A stretch of DNA of 64,000 nt from Nocardia jiangxiensis NBRC 101359 (GTDB lineage Bacteria > Actinomycetota > Actinomycetes > Mycobacteriales > Mycobacteriaceae). Where the stretch lies: positions 1 to 64,000 of the forward strand of contig NZ_BAGB01000003.1 of the NCBI RefSeq assembly GCF_000308615.1, read 5' to 3'. The translations under genes were made by a program, and so were the position numbers. The notes beneath the pieces are model-generated. The model saw only the letters and a list, made by a program, of their open reading frames with translations. It did no database searches and was not told where the DNA came from. Shown piece after piece: positions 47,929 through 56,469 of this stretch. Numbering within the stretch: the stretch's first letter is position 1; every line of letters begins with the position of its first letter.

Positions 47929-48777
47929 TTACAGGAACAGGTCGGTGGTGAGCGGTCCGTCGCCGGGGGTCACCCGATATTTGTCCAGATCGGTGATGCC
48001 GTGTTCGGCGAGCACCTCGTCATCGATGTAGAAGTTGCCGGTGGCGCTCTTGGCGGGCGAGGTCAGCACCAGGTACGCGGCGTCGGCGTAGATGTCGGGG
48101 GTGCGGGAGGTGGAGACCATATCGTCGCCGCCGAGCAGATTGCGGACCGCGGCGGTGGCGATGGTGGTGCGCGGCCACAGCGAGTTCACCCCGATGCCGT
48201 ACTTGCGCAGTTCCTCGGCCAAACCCAGTGTGGTGAGCGACATTCCGTATTTGGCGATGGTGTAGCCGAGCGAGGCTCCGGCCCATTTCGGGTCCAGGTT
48301 CAGCGGCGGCGAGAGGGTCAGGATGTGCGGGTTGCGATCGGCTTCGGCCGAGGCCCGCAGTGCCGGAATGCTCAGTTTGGACAGCAGGAAGCTGCCGCGG
48401 CAGTTGATGTCCTGCATCAGGTCGTACTTCTTCATCGCCAGCTGTTCGGTGGGCGCGAGATCGATCGCCGAGGCGTTGTTCACCACGATGTCGATACCGC
48501 CGAAGCGGTCCACGGTCTCCTGCACCGCCCGCGCGACGCCCTCGTCGTCGCGCACATCGCCGACGAATTTGTGCACGGCGCCGCCCGCTTCCTCGAGTTC
48601 GGCGGCGGCGGTGTGGATGGTGCCGGGCAGTTTGGGATGCGGCTGATCGGTCTTGGCGATCAGGGTGATGTTGGCCCCGTCGGCGGCGGCACGCTTGGCG
48701 ATCTCGAGTCCGATGCCCCGGCTGCCGCCGGACATGATCATGGTCCTGCCCGATAGCGGCTTTGCTGCGTTCGTCAT
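47929..48777 (-). CDS. Short-chain dehydrogenase, HSDL2-like
   Basis: A 282-residue SDR with MSGGSRGIGLEIAKRAA (NAD(P) binding), NNASAI, and Tyr-x3-Lys in YTIAKYGMS. The LSPPLNLDPKW segment and the C-terminal NFYIDDEVL stretch are typical of the HSDL2 group, which are linked to fatty acid or steroid metabolism. ATG 48777 follows GGAGACAGG. It is probably co-regulated with the downstream TetR gene. Substrate unknown. Confidence 0.88.
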   Translation of the reverse strand: MTNAAKPLSGRTMIMSGGSRGIGLEIAKRAAADGANITLIAKTDQPHPKLPGTIHTAAAELEEAGGAVHKFVGDVRDDEGVARAVQETVDRFGGIDIVVNNASAIDLAPTEQLAMKKYDLMQDINCRGSFLLSKLSIPALRASAEADRNPHILTLSPPLNLDPKWAGASLGYTIAKYGMSLTTLGLAEELRKYGIGVNSLWPRTTIATAAVRNLLGGDDMVSTSRTPDIYADAAYLVLTSPAKSATGNFYIDDEVLAEHGITDLDKYRVTPGDGPLTTDLFL

Positions 48778-48882
48778 GCCTGTCTCCAATCTTCTCGGCG
48801 TCGCTCCCACTCGATGATCTCGAATGAGCCGCCGCCGGTGTCCGGATCGACCTGAATCGCAGAGTAAGCCACCTCAGGTGAC

Positions 48883-48900
48883 TATGCAATCAGTTGCATA
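48883..48900. promoter_or_regulatory. Inverted repeat, candidate TetR operator
   Basis: TATGCAA (48883-48889) and TTGCATA (48894-48900) are perfect arms around TCAG, about 105 bases upstream of the SDR start. A neighbouring CACCT-C-AGGTG palindrome spans 48870-48880. Operator size and symmetry fit a TetR dimer. Confidence 0.55.
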
Positions 48901-49415
48901 TGAAGTCACAGTGCGCGGGATCGACCCGGTGATCGGACGGGAATGGCGAAATCGTATGCTGGACAGGGAGAATCGCCCGGCGCACAGGCCGTCGATGTTG
49001 GTATCCGCCCGCGTCGGCGCGCATGCGAGAGCCCCGAAGGTGTCGCGATTTCTGCGCCGCGTCCATACGGATCGCGCGGGCCGGGACCCAGCCGGTATCG
49101 AACAGCCGTGCATACCCAGCGAAAGACGGCTGTATTCCAGCCGAGCGGACAGAGGGCACGTCGACGGTGAGAACGGCACAGGTGCGACCGGACCGGTAGG
49201 GCGGTCCGGTGCCTGCGCGCGGGAACTCAGCGCAACGGGTAGCGGAGGGAGATATGTGCGGCGACGAGGGTCGCCTCACCACCTCGCAGTCCGGCCACCT
49301 CTGTCCGGAAATTCGCCTTCACGTATCTCACCTCCTGCCCTTCGATGGCTGCTGAACTGTGATACCTACTGTCGCAGTCCATTACACGGACCGCAACGGA
49401 ATTTAGCGGTGCCTG
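48901..49415. other. Gene-poor gap
   Basis: About 515 bases with several overlapping frames on both strands, none with a recognisable family or consistent codon bias. The best is a 75-codon ATG frame at 48943-49170 preceded by GGACGGGA; it is Arg/Pro-rich and looks accidental. I see no repeat or RNA gene. Confidence 0.5.
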
Positions 49416-50264
49416 CTACGCGGCCAGGCCGACGAAGAGTTCGAGCAGGATCAGGACCGCCACGATGCCCCAGATGATGTACATGGCCGTGACGCCGGGC
49501 GTCTTCTGCGGCACCGGGCCGATCGCGCCCTCGAGCATCCACATCACGGGAGAGCGGTAGTAGACCTTGGTGCTCTGCCCGTCGGCGACGGGTACGACCG
49601 CGTCACCCGGGCCGAAATCCCAGATCCACTTGGTCTTGACCTGTACGTGGTACTGACCCGCGCCGACGGGAATATGCGTTGTGCCCCAACGGGATCCGGG
49701 CACCTCCTGCCCGTTCAGCAGGATCCGCGGGCTGCTCAGCGCGAGCAGGGCCTGGAGCGGGTAGTACGACGCCTCGACCACGATTCCCGGCGGTCCGGGG
49801 CGAGGCTGGAAGACATCTGCTTGCGGCGCAACGTAATTCGGCTGCGGGTACGGAGCGGGTTGGGCGCCGTAGGGATTGGCCGGACCGCCGAACTGCTGTG
49901 GCACACCGGGATTCGGCGCACCGTAACCCGGCTGGGGTGCGCCCTGCGGCGGATAACCGGGCTGCGGGTATCCCGGCTGCGGCACACCCTGCTGCGGAAT
50001 TCCGGGCGACGAAACATTCTGCTGCTGTGGATAACCGGGCTGCTGATAGCCGACCTGCTGATAGCCCGGCACGGAATTACCTTGCGGCTGTGGATAACCC
50101 GGCTGCGGAACCGCGGCCTGACCCGGACCGGTCTGCGGCTGCGCGGCGCCCTGGGGGTGGTGTCCGTTGGGCGACTGTGGCGCACCGGGACTCGGCTGTG
50201 GGCTGTTCGGCTGCCAGGGCTGCCCGTAGGGTGATTGTCCGCCGTAGGGGTTGCTCACGGCCAT
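49416..50264 (-). CDS. Pro/Gln/Gly/Tyr-rich membrane-anchored protein in the galactan operon
   Basis: A 282-residue protein in three parts: a disordered N-terminal half (1-155) with repeats such as QPGYPQPGYPPQG, a compact beta-rich domain (about 160-235, containing LLNGQEVPGSRWGTTHIPVG), and a C-terminal membrane helix (about 257-279). No enzyme motif is visible. It is the last gene of the bpa-wzm-wzt-glfT1 run, 19 bases after glfT1, so it may organise galactan synthesis at the membrane; that is an inference. Two of its GYPQ repeats are encoded by the DnaA-box-like sequence TTATCCACA. Confidence 0.75.
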   Translation of the reverse strand: MAVSNPYGGQSPYGQPWQPNSPQPSPGAPQSPNGHHPQGAAQPQTGPGQAAVPQPGYPQPQGNSVPGYQQVGYQQPGYPQQQNVSSPGIPQQGVPQPGYPQPGYPPQGAPQPGYGAPNPGVPQQFGGPANPYGAQPAPYPQPNYVAPQADVFQPRPGPPGIVVEASYYPLQALLALSSPRILLNGQEVPGSRWGTTHIPVGAGQYHVQVKTKWIWDFGPGDAVVPVADGQSTKVYYRSPVMWMLEGAIGPVPQKTPGVTAMYIIWGIVAVLILLELFVGLAA

Positions 50265-50283
50265 GCCTCCAAAAAGTACTGGT

Positions 50284-51237
50284 CTATCCGGGTTTGTGGA
50301 ACTGCTCGCGCCGCCCGAGCCGCCGCAGGCGCAACCATTCTCGCAGACCCGCCGGATCTTTCTGCTGTACCAGGAAGAACCAGGAGAATCGGGCCCACTC
50401 CTGCGGAAGCAGTTTGCGCATACCGGGTTGCGCCATGAGGTATCCGCGATTGCGGTAGGTGAAGTACCGCTTCACCGGATCGTCCGGATACTGGGTGTGC
50501 ATGCGGCCGCCAAGAATCGGCTTGAACTCGGCGGACCCGTTGGGGTGCAGATAGGCCGTGCGCAGGCAGGTGCCGAACGGCAGACCCGAACGCACCAGCC
50601 GCCGGTGCACCTCCACCTCGTCACCGCGCACGAACAACCGCAGATCCGGCACGCCGATCACATCCACCGCGCGAGCGGAGATCAGCGCGCCGTTGAACAG
50701 CGAGGCGATCCCCGGCAGCAGATCCTCGTCGCCGTCCGCGGAGGTGTACAGCTCCGAACGCCGACGCCGCCACACCACGCCGCGGCGCAGTGGGAAGGCC
50801 AGCTGATCCGGGTCGTCGATATCGCAGACCACCGGGGACACCTCGGCCAGCCCGTTCTTCGTCGCACAGTCCGCCAGCGTGGCCAGCACCTCGGGTCCCT
50901 CGGGACGTCCGTCGTCGTCGGCCAGCCACACCCAGTCCGCGCCGAGCGTCAGCGCGTGCAACATGCCCAGTGCGAAACCGCCCGCGCCGCCGAGATTGTG
51001 CTCCGAACCCAGATAGGTCGACTGCACCGGCTGCTCGCGCACCAGTTCGCCGACCTCGGGCTCGTTGGCGTTGTCCACGACGATCAGATGATCGATCGGC
51101 CGGGTCTGCGCGGTGAGCACCTTCAGCGATTCGGCGAGCAGTTCACGGCGTTTGTGCGTGACGACCACCGCGACGATCCGGGACGTTGGGCCGGGAGGAG
51201 GCAACTGCGCGCCGTCGCCCGGGACCTGATCACTCAT
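50284..51237 (-). CDS. glfT1: Galactofuranosyltransferase GlfT1
   Basis: Adds the first galactofuranose residues to the rhamnose-GlcNAc linker on decaprenyl phosphate, before GlfT2. It has 317 residues (304 in M. tuberculosis). GT2 fold with [11 protein letters not shown] at the start, HNLGGAGGF and the metal-binding ADDDG (Asp107-Asp109). Its ATG overlaps the wzt stop (ATGA). Gene order bpa, wzm, wzt, glfT1 corresponds to the Rv3780-Rv3783 neighbourhood. Confidence 0.94.
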   Translation of the reverse strand: MSDQVPGDGAQLPPPGPTSRIVAVVVTHKRRELLAESLKVLTAQTRPIDHLIVVDNANEPEVGELVREQPVQSTYLGSEHNLGGAGGFALGMLHALTLGADWVWLADDDGRPEGPEVLATLADCATKNGLAEVSPVVCDIDDPDQLAFPLRRGVVWRRRRSELYTSADGDEDLLPGIASLFNGALISARAVDVIGVPDLRLFVRGDEVEVHRRLVRSGLPFGTCLRTAYLHPNGSAEFKPILGGRMHTQYPDDPVKRYFTYRNRGYLMAQPGMRKLLPQEWARFSWFFLVQQKDPAGLREWLRLRRLGRREQFHKPG

Positions 51238-52049
51238 GAACGATTGTGCTCCAGTTCCCGTGCGAGTTCGCGCTGTATCTGGGCGACGTGGTCACCGGCC
51301 TCCGGACCCTCGTAGGCCCGCACCACTTCCTCGATGCCACCGCGCATCCGCACCGTGCCGTGATCGATCCAGATCGCGGAATCGCAGAGCTGCGCGAGGA
51401 ATTCGTTGGAATGGCTGCAGAACACCAGGATGCCCGAGCGGGCCACCAGATCCTGCAGCCGGTTGCGCGCCTTCTTCAGGAAGTCCGCGTCCACCGCGCC
51501 GATACCCTCGTCCAGCAGCAGGATCTCCGGGTCGATGGAGGTCACCACGCCCATCGCCAGGCGCACCCGCATACCTGTCGAGTAGGTGCGCAGCGGCATG
51601 TTCAGATATTCGCCGAGTTCGGTGAATTCGGCGATCTCGTCGACCTTCGAGAGCATCTGCTTGCGGGTCTGCCCGAGGAACAGCCCGCGAATGATGATGT
51701 TCTCGTATCCGGAGATCTCCGGGTCCATGCCGACGCCGAGATCGAACACCGGCGCGACCCGCCCGCGCACCTGCGCACTGCCGCGGGTGGGTTCGTAGAT
51801 CCCCGAAAGCAGGCGCAGCAGTGTCGATTTGCCCGCGCCGTTGTGCCCGACGAGCCCGACCCGATCGCCCTCGGAGAAGGACAGGGTGATCTCGCGCAAC
51901 GCCTCGACCACCACCACGTCGGACTGATTGCGTCCGATCGCGCCGCCCGCCTTGCCCAGGAACGCCTTCTTCAGCGATCGCGACTTGGCGTCGAAGATCG
52001 GGAATTCCACCCATGCGTCATGGGTTTCGATGCTCACTCGCTCGGTCAT
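51234..52049 (-). CDS. ABC transporter ATPase Wzt/RfbE, galactan export
   Basis: ATP-binding subunit of the transporter thought to move lipid-linked galactan across the membrane. It has 271 residues: Walker A GHNGAGKST (68-76), signature YSTGM (156-160), Walker B ILLLDE, and the H-loop CSHS. There is no C-terminal carbohydrate-binding extension, as in the galactan-type Wzt. It is eight bases after wzm and overlaps glfT1. Confidence 0.93.
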   Translation of the reverse strand: MTERVSIETHDAWVEFPIFDAKSRSLKKAFLGKAGGAIGRNQSDVVVVEALREITLSFSEGDRVGLVGHNGAGKSTLLRLLSGIYEPTRGSAQVRGRVAPVFDLGVGMDPEISGYENIIIRGLFLGQTRKQMLSKVDEIAEFTELGEYLNMPLRTYSTGMRVRLAMGVVTSIDPEILLLDEGIGAVDADFLKKARNRLQDLVARSGILVFCSHSNEFLAQLCDSAIWIDHGTVRMRGGIEEVVRAYEGPEAGDHVAQIQRELARELEHNRS

Positions 52050-52057
52050 ATGGCCCT

Positions 52058-52951
52058 TTACACCCAGTACGGGACGCGAGAACGGAACTGCTTCATGGCC
52101 AGGATCGCCACTGCCCAGCCCACCACGGTGATGCCCAGCACCACAACCCAGCTCAGCAGGCTCGACGGCTCACCCAGCAGCGGCGCGCGCACGATCTCCA
52201 GGTAGTGGTAGGTGGGAATGATCTCGATCAGCCGGGCGCGTTCGCCGATGGCGCCGGCGTGGTCGGTGAGCGATTTGGTATTCCACATCACCGGCGTCAG
52301 CACGAACAGCATCAGCGTCATACTGCTCAGAATCGGCGCGATATCGCGGTAGCGGGTGGCGAAGATGCCGAACACCAGCGTCACCCACATGGCGTTGAGG
52401 AAGATCAGCACGATCGCCGGAATCGCCAGCAGCACACTCCAATGCAGGTGATGCCACAGGCCCGCGACCGGGATGAGGATCACGTAGATGATCAGGTTGT
52501 GCGCGAAGAACAGCAGCTGCCGCCACACCAGCCGGTAGACGTGCACGCTCAGCGCCGACGGGAGTTGTTTGATCAACCCCTCGTTCGCGATGAAGATCTC
52601 CGAACCTTCGAGAATGCTGTTCGAGATGATGTTCCAGGTGATCAGGCCGACCGTCACATAGGCCACGTAAGCGCGCAGATCCTGGCCCAGCAGCGTCGAA
52701 TACAGCACCGCCATCGCGCCCGCCTGCACTGCGGTCGCGATCGTGATCCAGAACGGACCCAGCACCGATCGCCGATAACGCTGTTTGATGTCCTGCCAGC
52801 CCAGCGACAGCCATAGCTCACGCTGGGAGAAGCCGTCGCGCAGATCCTTGAAGGCACGTCGGAACGATTGGGAATCGGACACTATGGCTACCGAGACGTC
52901 GGCCGGGCTCTGTTCGGCGACCGCCGACTCGGCAGGGGCAGCTGCAGGCAC
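52058..52951 (-). CDS. ABC transporter permease Wzm/RfbD, galactan export
   Basis: A 297-residue ABC-2 type permease with six predicted helices and the characteristic WQDIKQRYRRSVLGPFW amphipathic start. It partners with the ATPase gene just downstream. It starts with GTG 52951, eight bases after a TACAGT box on the minus strand, suggesting a promoter inside the operon in addition to read-through from bpa. Confidence 0.93.
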   Translation of the reverse strand: MPAAAPAESAVAEQSPADVSVAIVSDSQSFRRAFKDLRDGFSQRELWLSLGWQDIKQRYRRSVLGPFWITIATAVQAGAMAVLYSTLLGQDLRAYVAYVTVGLITWNIISNSILEGSEIFIANEGLIKQLPSALSVHVYRLVWRQLLFFAHNLIIYVILIPVAGLWHHLHWSVLLAIPAIVLIFLNAMWVTLVFGIFATRYRDIAPILSSMTLMLFVLTPVMWNTKSLTDHAGAIGERARLIEIIPTYHYLEIVRAPLLGEPSSLLSWVVVLGITVVGWAVAILAMKQFRSRVPYWV

Positions 52952-52959
52952 AGTGCTCG

Positions 52960-52965
52960 ACTGTA
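52960..52965 (-). promoter_or_regulatory. Candidate leaderless -10 box of wzm
   Basis: On the minus strand TACAGT ends eight bases before the wzm GTG, downstream of the bpa stop. Confidence 0.4.
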
Positions 52966-52984
52966 GCGGACTGTGTCGATCGCT

Positions 52985-53575
52985 CTACAGGTACTGACCG
53001 GAGACCCCCGAGGAACCTTGCTGACCACCGTCGCGCGGAACGTGCATACCGGGCGGCAACGCGTGACGCATCTGTTCGAGCTGGGCGCGGGCGGCCATCT
53101 GCTGGGCGAACAGCGCGGTCTGAATGCCGTGGAACAAACCCTCCAGCCAGCCGACCAGCTGGGCCTGGGCGATGCGCAACTCGGCGTCGGACGGGATGGT
53201 GTCGTCACCGAACGGCAGCGCCAGCCGCTCGAGCTCCTCGCGCAGCTCCGGCGCGAGGCCCTGTTCGAGCTCGCGGATCGACGTCTTGTGGATCTCGCGC
53301 AGCCGGGTGCGGCTGGCATCGTCCAGCGGCGCGTGGCGCACCTCTTCCAGCAGCTGTTTGATCATGGTGCCGATCCGCATGACCTTGGCGGGCTGCTCGA
53401 CCATATCGGCGAGCGACTCCTCCTTGGCCGCGTCGTCACCGGCCTCGGCGGCACCCTCGCCGACCACCTGACCGGCGAGCGGCGATTCACCCCGGGAACT
53501 GGCAGGGACGACCAGCGGCTGGCCGTCGGGTCCGATCACCACGATGGAATCCGATTCTCCGTCCGAGTGCGTCAT
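52985..53575 (-). CDS. bpa: Bacterial proteasome activator Bpa
   Basis: ATP-independent ring-forming activator of the 20S proteasome. It has 196 residues from ATG 53575 (ATG 53587 also possible). A disordered acidic N-terminus precedes a helical core (about 55-160: VMRIGTMIKQLLEEVRHAPLD, LVGWLEGLFHGIQTALFAQQM). The protein ends in GQYL, the C-terminal motif that docks into the proteasome alpha ring. It corresponds to Rv3780. It is first in the run leading to the galactan exporter, 33 bases before wzm. Confidence 0.95.
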   Translation of the reverse strand: MTHSDGESDSIVVIGPDGQPLVVPASSRGESPLAGQVVGEGAAEAGDDAAKEESLADMVEQPAKVMRIGTMIKQLLEEVRHAPLDDASRTRLREIHKTSIRELEQGLAPELREELERLALPFGDDTIPSDAELRIAQAQLVGWLEGLFHGIQTALFAQQMAARAQLEQMRHALPPGMHVPRDGGQQGSSGVSGQYL

Positions 53576-53713
53576 GACCTCCATCATGTCCGGTTGGAAC
53601 GCAATGCGCTAAGTGAGGTCGGATCCTCGGCCACAGCGCCACGAACCGACCGCCCGGCGACGAGACAACCCTCGCCCGCCTGGTTTCGTCACCTCGGAAA
53701 ACGCCAACGCCAG

Positions 53714-53808
53714 GGTTCGCGGCCCGTCTCGTCGTTCGGACGCGTGGCGGGTGCGAGGAACGAGTGCCCGACACGGGGCCGAGCGGCGAGACTTCCGGGG
53801 CCGCGAAC
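53714..53808. repeat. Palindromic dispersed repeat, copy 2, inverted
   Basis: Reverse-complement homologue of 2059-2154, with the outer arms GGTTCGCGGCC and GGCCGCGAAC intact and the inner arms carrying two changes that read as G-U pairs in a plus-strand transcript. Homology continues to about 53842 on one side and 53690 on the other. It lies in the 460-base gap between bpa and the aminotransferase-like gene; the rest of that gap (53576-53690, 53843-54022) shows no gene. Confidence 0.8.
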
Positions 53809-54022
53809 ACGCCGGAGCGGAGCGGAGGCAAATCAGACACAGTATTCTGTTGCCGTCTTGTTCGCATCAGGTGTGGTGCTCGGTTTGCTGAAAGTCGGTT
53901 ACCCATGTTGCGTGATCTCCCACCCGGTAGTCCGCTCGCTGCGGGTTCCGAGGTGCCGCGTTCGTCGGTCGGCGACCGGTCGTTTGCCGTGAACACGGTT
54001 ACGCCGACTTGCCCCGTGCGCT

Positions 54023-54028
54023 TAGAGT
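54023..54028 (+). promoter_or_regulatory. Leaderless -10 box of the aminotransferase-like gene
   Basis: TAGAGT ends seven bases before ATG 54036, with no ribosome-binding site. Confidence 0.5.
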
Positions 54029-54035
54029 GGCCTGC

Positions 54036-55238
54036 ATGACTTACGACGTCGCACGGGTTCGGGGCCTCATACCGTCCCTGGGCGACGGGTGGATCCATCT
54101 CGACCCGCAGGCAGGCATGCTTGTTCCGGATTCGGTATCGCGTGCCGTCTCAACGGGTTTCCGCACGTCGGCCTTTTCACATACCAATCGTCACGCCGCC
54201 GCAAAGCGCAGCGGCGCCATCCTGGACGCGGCCCGCGAGGCTGTGGCGGATCTGGTCGGCGGGGATCCGGCGGGTGTCGTGCTCGGTCCGGATCGGGCGG
54301 TTCTGCTCGCCTGGCTGGCCGAGTCGCTGAGTTCCCGGCTCGGGCTGGGCACCGGGATCGTGTTGTCCCGCTTGGACGACGAGGCGAACGTCGCGCCGTG
54401 GCTGCGGATCGCGAATCGGTATGGCGCGCATGTGCGCTGGGCCGAGGTCGAGATCGAGACCTGTGAGATGCCCGCCTGGCAGTTCGAGGAGTTGATCGGG
54501 CCGACCGCGCGGCTGGTCGCGTTGACCGCCGCCTCGCCGATCGTCGGCTCGGCGCCGTCGGTGCGGGTGGCTGCCGATCGCGTGCACGAGGTCGGCGGGC
54601 TGCTGGTCGCCGATTGCTTCGGCGCCGCACCCTATGCGCTGATCGATATCGACGATCTGAACGCCGATGTGGTCGCCCTGTCTGCTCCGGCGTGGGGCGG
54701 TCCGCAGATCGGCGCGCTGGTGTTCCGCGATCCGGCCTTCCTGGACCGGATTCCGTCGATGTCGCTGAACCCGTACGCCAAGGGCGCGGAACGGCTCGAG
54801 GTCGGTGGGCATCAGTACGCCCTGCTCGCCGGGCTGACCACGTCGATCGACTATCTGGCCGGTCTGGACGAGCAGGCCACCGGGACCCGGCGCGAGCGGC
54901 TCGAGATGTCGATCACCTCACTGCAGGACTATCACGACCACCTGTTCGAGCACCTCATGGAGGTGCTCGACCGCATCCCGAACCTGACCGTCATCGGCCG
55001 CGCCTCCACCCGCATCCCGACGGTGAGTTTCACCATTTCCGGATTGCAGGCCGAGAAGGTGTCGGCCAAGCTCGCCGATCTGCGGATCGGCACGTTGTCG
55101 GGTGCGCACGGCGGCAGCCGCCTGCTCGACGCGTTGGGCGTCAACGACGAGGGCGGTGCGGTGACCATCGGGTTGGCCCCGTACACAACGAAATTCGAGA
55201 TCGATCAGCTGGGCCGAGCGCTCACCTCACTGGACTGA
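54036..55238 (+). CDS. Class V aminotransferase/cysteine desulfurase-like protein lacking the PLP lysine (Rv3778c type)
   Basis: A 400-residue fold-type I protein. The overall pattern follows cysteine desulfurases (an Asp-containing VADCFGA, ADVVALS, GGPQIGALVF, ending with the small domain), but the position normally occupied by His-Lys in SxHKxxGP reads Pro218-Ala219 in SAPAWGGP. Without that lysine a PLP Schiff base cannot form in the usual way, so it may be a non-catalytic relative. My recollection is that mycobacterial Rv3778c shares this. Start at ATG 54036, seven bases after a -10 box. It sits between bpa and a quinone oxidoreductase, as in mycobacteria. Confidence 0.85.
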   Translation: MTYDVARVRGLIPSLGDGWIHLDPQAGMLVPDSVSRAVSTGFRTSAFSHTNRHAAAKRSGAILDAAREAVADLVGGDPAGVVLGPDRAVLLAWLAESLSSRLGLGTGIVLSRLDDEANVAPWLRIANRYGAHVRWAEVEIETCEMPAWQFEELIGPTARLVALTAASPIVGSAPSVRVAADRVHEVGGLLVADCFGAAPYALIDIDDLNADVVALSAPAWGGPQIGALVFRDPAFLDRIPSMSLNPYAKGAERLEVGGHQYALLAGLTTSIDYLAGLDEQATGTRRERLEMSITSLQDYHDHLFEHLMEVLDRIPNLTVIGRASTRIPTVSFTISGLQAEKVSAKLADLRIGTLSGAHGGSRLLDALGVNDEGGAVTIGLAPYTTKFEIDQLGRALTSLD

Positions 55239-55262
55239 GGCGAGCCGCCCCGAGCTCAGTCC
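55232..55262. terminator. Weak hairpin between convergent genes
   Basis: GGACTGAG (55232-55239) pairs with CTCAGTCC (55255-55262), spanning the stop codons of the two convergent genes. Confidence 0.4.
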
Positions 55263-56254
55263 TCGCGGATTCGCAGGATGACCTTGCCGACGGTTTCCGC
55301 GGAATCGAGCAGTTCGTGCGCGGCGGCGGCGTCGGTGACGGGGAGTTCGGCGTGCACGACCGGGACCACGGTGCCCTCGGCGATCAGCGGCCACAGGTGG
55401 CGGTGCAGTTCGGTGATGATCTCGGCTTTGCTGGATCGGCCGGTGGCCGCGCGTTTGCGCAGGTTGGTGGCGTGCACTGTGCCGCGTTTGCCCAGCAGCG
55501 TGGACAGATTCAGCTCGCCCTTGACCCCGCCCTGCATGCCGATGATGCACAGCTGTCCGTCCTCGGCGAGGGCCTCGATGTTGCGGCCCAGATAGGCCGC
55601 GCCCATATTGTCGAGAATGACGTCCGCGCCGCCGGATTCGGCGAGGGTGGCGACGAAATCCTCTTCGCGGTAATTGATCAGGATGCTCGCGCCGAATTCC
55701 TTGCAGCGATCCAGTTTTCCCTGTGATCCGGCCGTCACCGCGACCCGCGCACCTCGGCTGACCGCCACCTGAATGGCGTGCGTCCCGATCCCGCTTCCGC
55801 CGCCGTGGATCAGCAGCAGTTGTCCGGCGCGCAGTCCGGCCCGCATGACCAGATTCGACCAGACCGTCGCCGCGACCTCCGGAAGCGCCGCTGCCACAGC
55901 TAGATCCATCCCCTCGGGCACCGGCAGCAGCTGCGTCGCCGGAACCACCACCTGCTCGGCGTACCCGCCCCCGGACAGCAGCGCACACACCCGGTCACCG
56001 GGATGCCAATCCCGCACACCGGCCCCGACCTGCGCGATCACTCCCGAACATTCCAGCCCGAGCACTTCGCTGGCGCCCGGAGGCGGCGGATAGAAGCCCT
56101 GCCGCTGCAACAAGTCGGCCCGGTTCACACCGGCTGCGGTGACGTCGATCAGAACTTCCCCGGCCCCCGGACCTGGCAGATCAGGGCTCTGCGCCCACCG
56201 CATCACCTCGGGCCCACCGAAGCCGTCCAGTTCGATCACATACATGACGCTCAT
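55256..56254 (-). CDS. NADPH:quinone oxidoreductase, PIG3-type
   Basis: A 332-residue zinc-independent medium-chain dehydrogenase. GroES-like part with GVNRADLLQRQGFYPPPPG (typical of the PIG3/quinone reductase group) and Rossmann part with IHGGGSGIGTHAIQVA. It corresponds to Rv3777. It is expected to reduce quinones with NADPH; the physiological substrate is not known. Start ATG 56254, with ATG 56245 as alternative. Convergent with the aminotransferase-like gene. The 215-base gap to the next gene has no gene. Confidence 0.9.
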   Translation of the reverse strand: MSVMYVIELDGFGGPEVMRWAQSPDLPGPGAGEVLIDVTAAGVNRADLLQRQGFYPPPPGASEVLGLECSGVIAQVGAGVRDWHPGDRVCALLSGGGYAEQVVVPATQLLPVPEGMDLAVAAALPEVAATVWSNLVMRAGLRAGQLLLIHGGGSGIGTHAIQVAVSRGARVAVTAGSQGKLDRCKEFGASILINYREEDFVATLAESGGADVILDNMGAAYLGRNIEALAEDGQLCIIGMQGGVKGELNLSTLLGKRGTVHATNLRKRAATGRSSKAEIITELHRHLWPLIAEGTVVPVVHAELPVTDAAAAHELLDSAETVGKVILRIRED

Positions 56255-56469
56255 TGTGAACTCCGTTCGCCTCCGACGCGGCCCCGGGCCTCGCCGGGCG
56301 TGGCATCAGCGTGCCCGATTCCGGCGGATTCGCAGGTTGTCCGTGTTCCGGAGTCGAGGGGGCTTGCACTCACTTTCCGGATGCCGACCTCGCCTGCCGA
56401 CGATGATCGCCTCCCGCGGTGTTCCGTGACCGATGTGCCGGTCGGCGGCCGTAGGCTAGCGTTCCCGGC

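Noticed and set aside
48824..49477. A 217-codon plus-strand frame in the gap after the SDR gene
   Set aside because: Arg/Pro/Ser-rich composition, no domain, and it overlaps the 3' end of the Pro/Gln-rich gene on the other strand.
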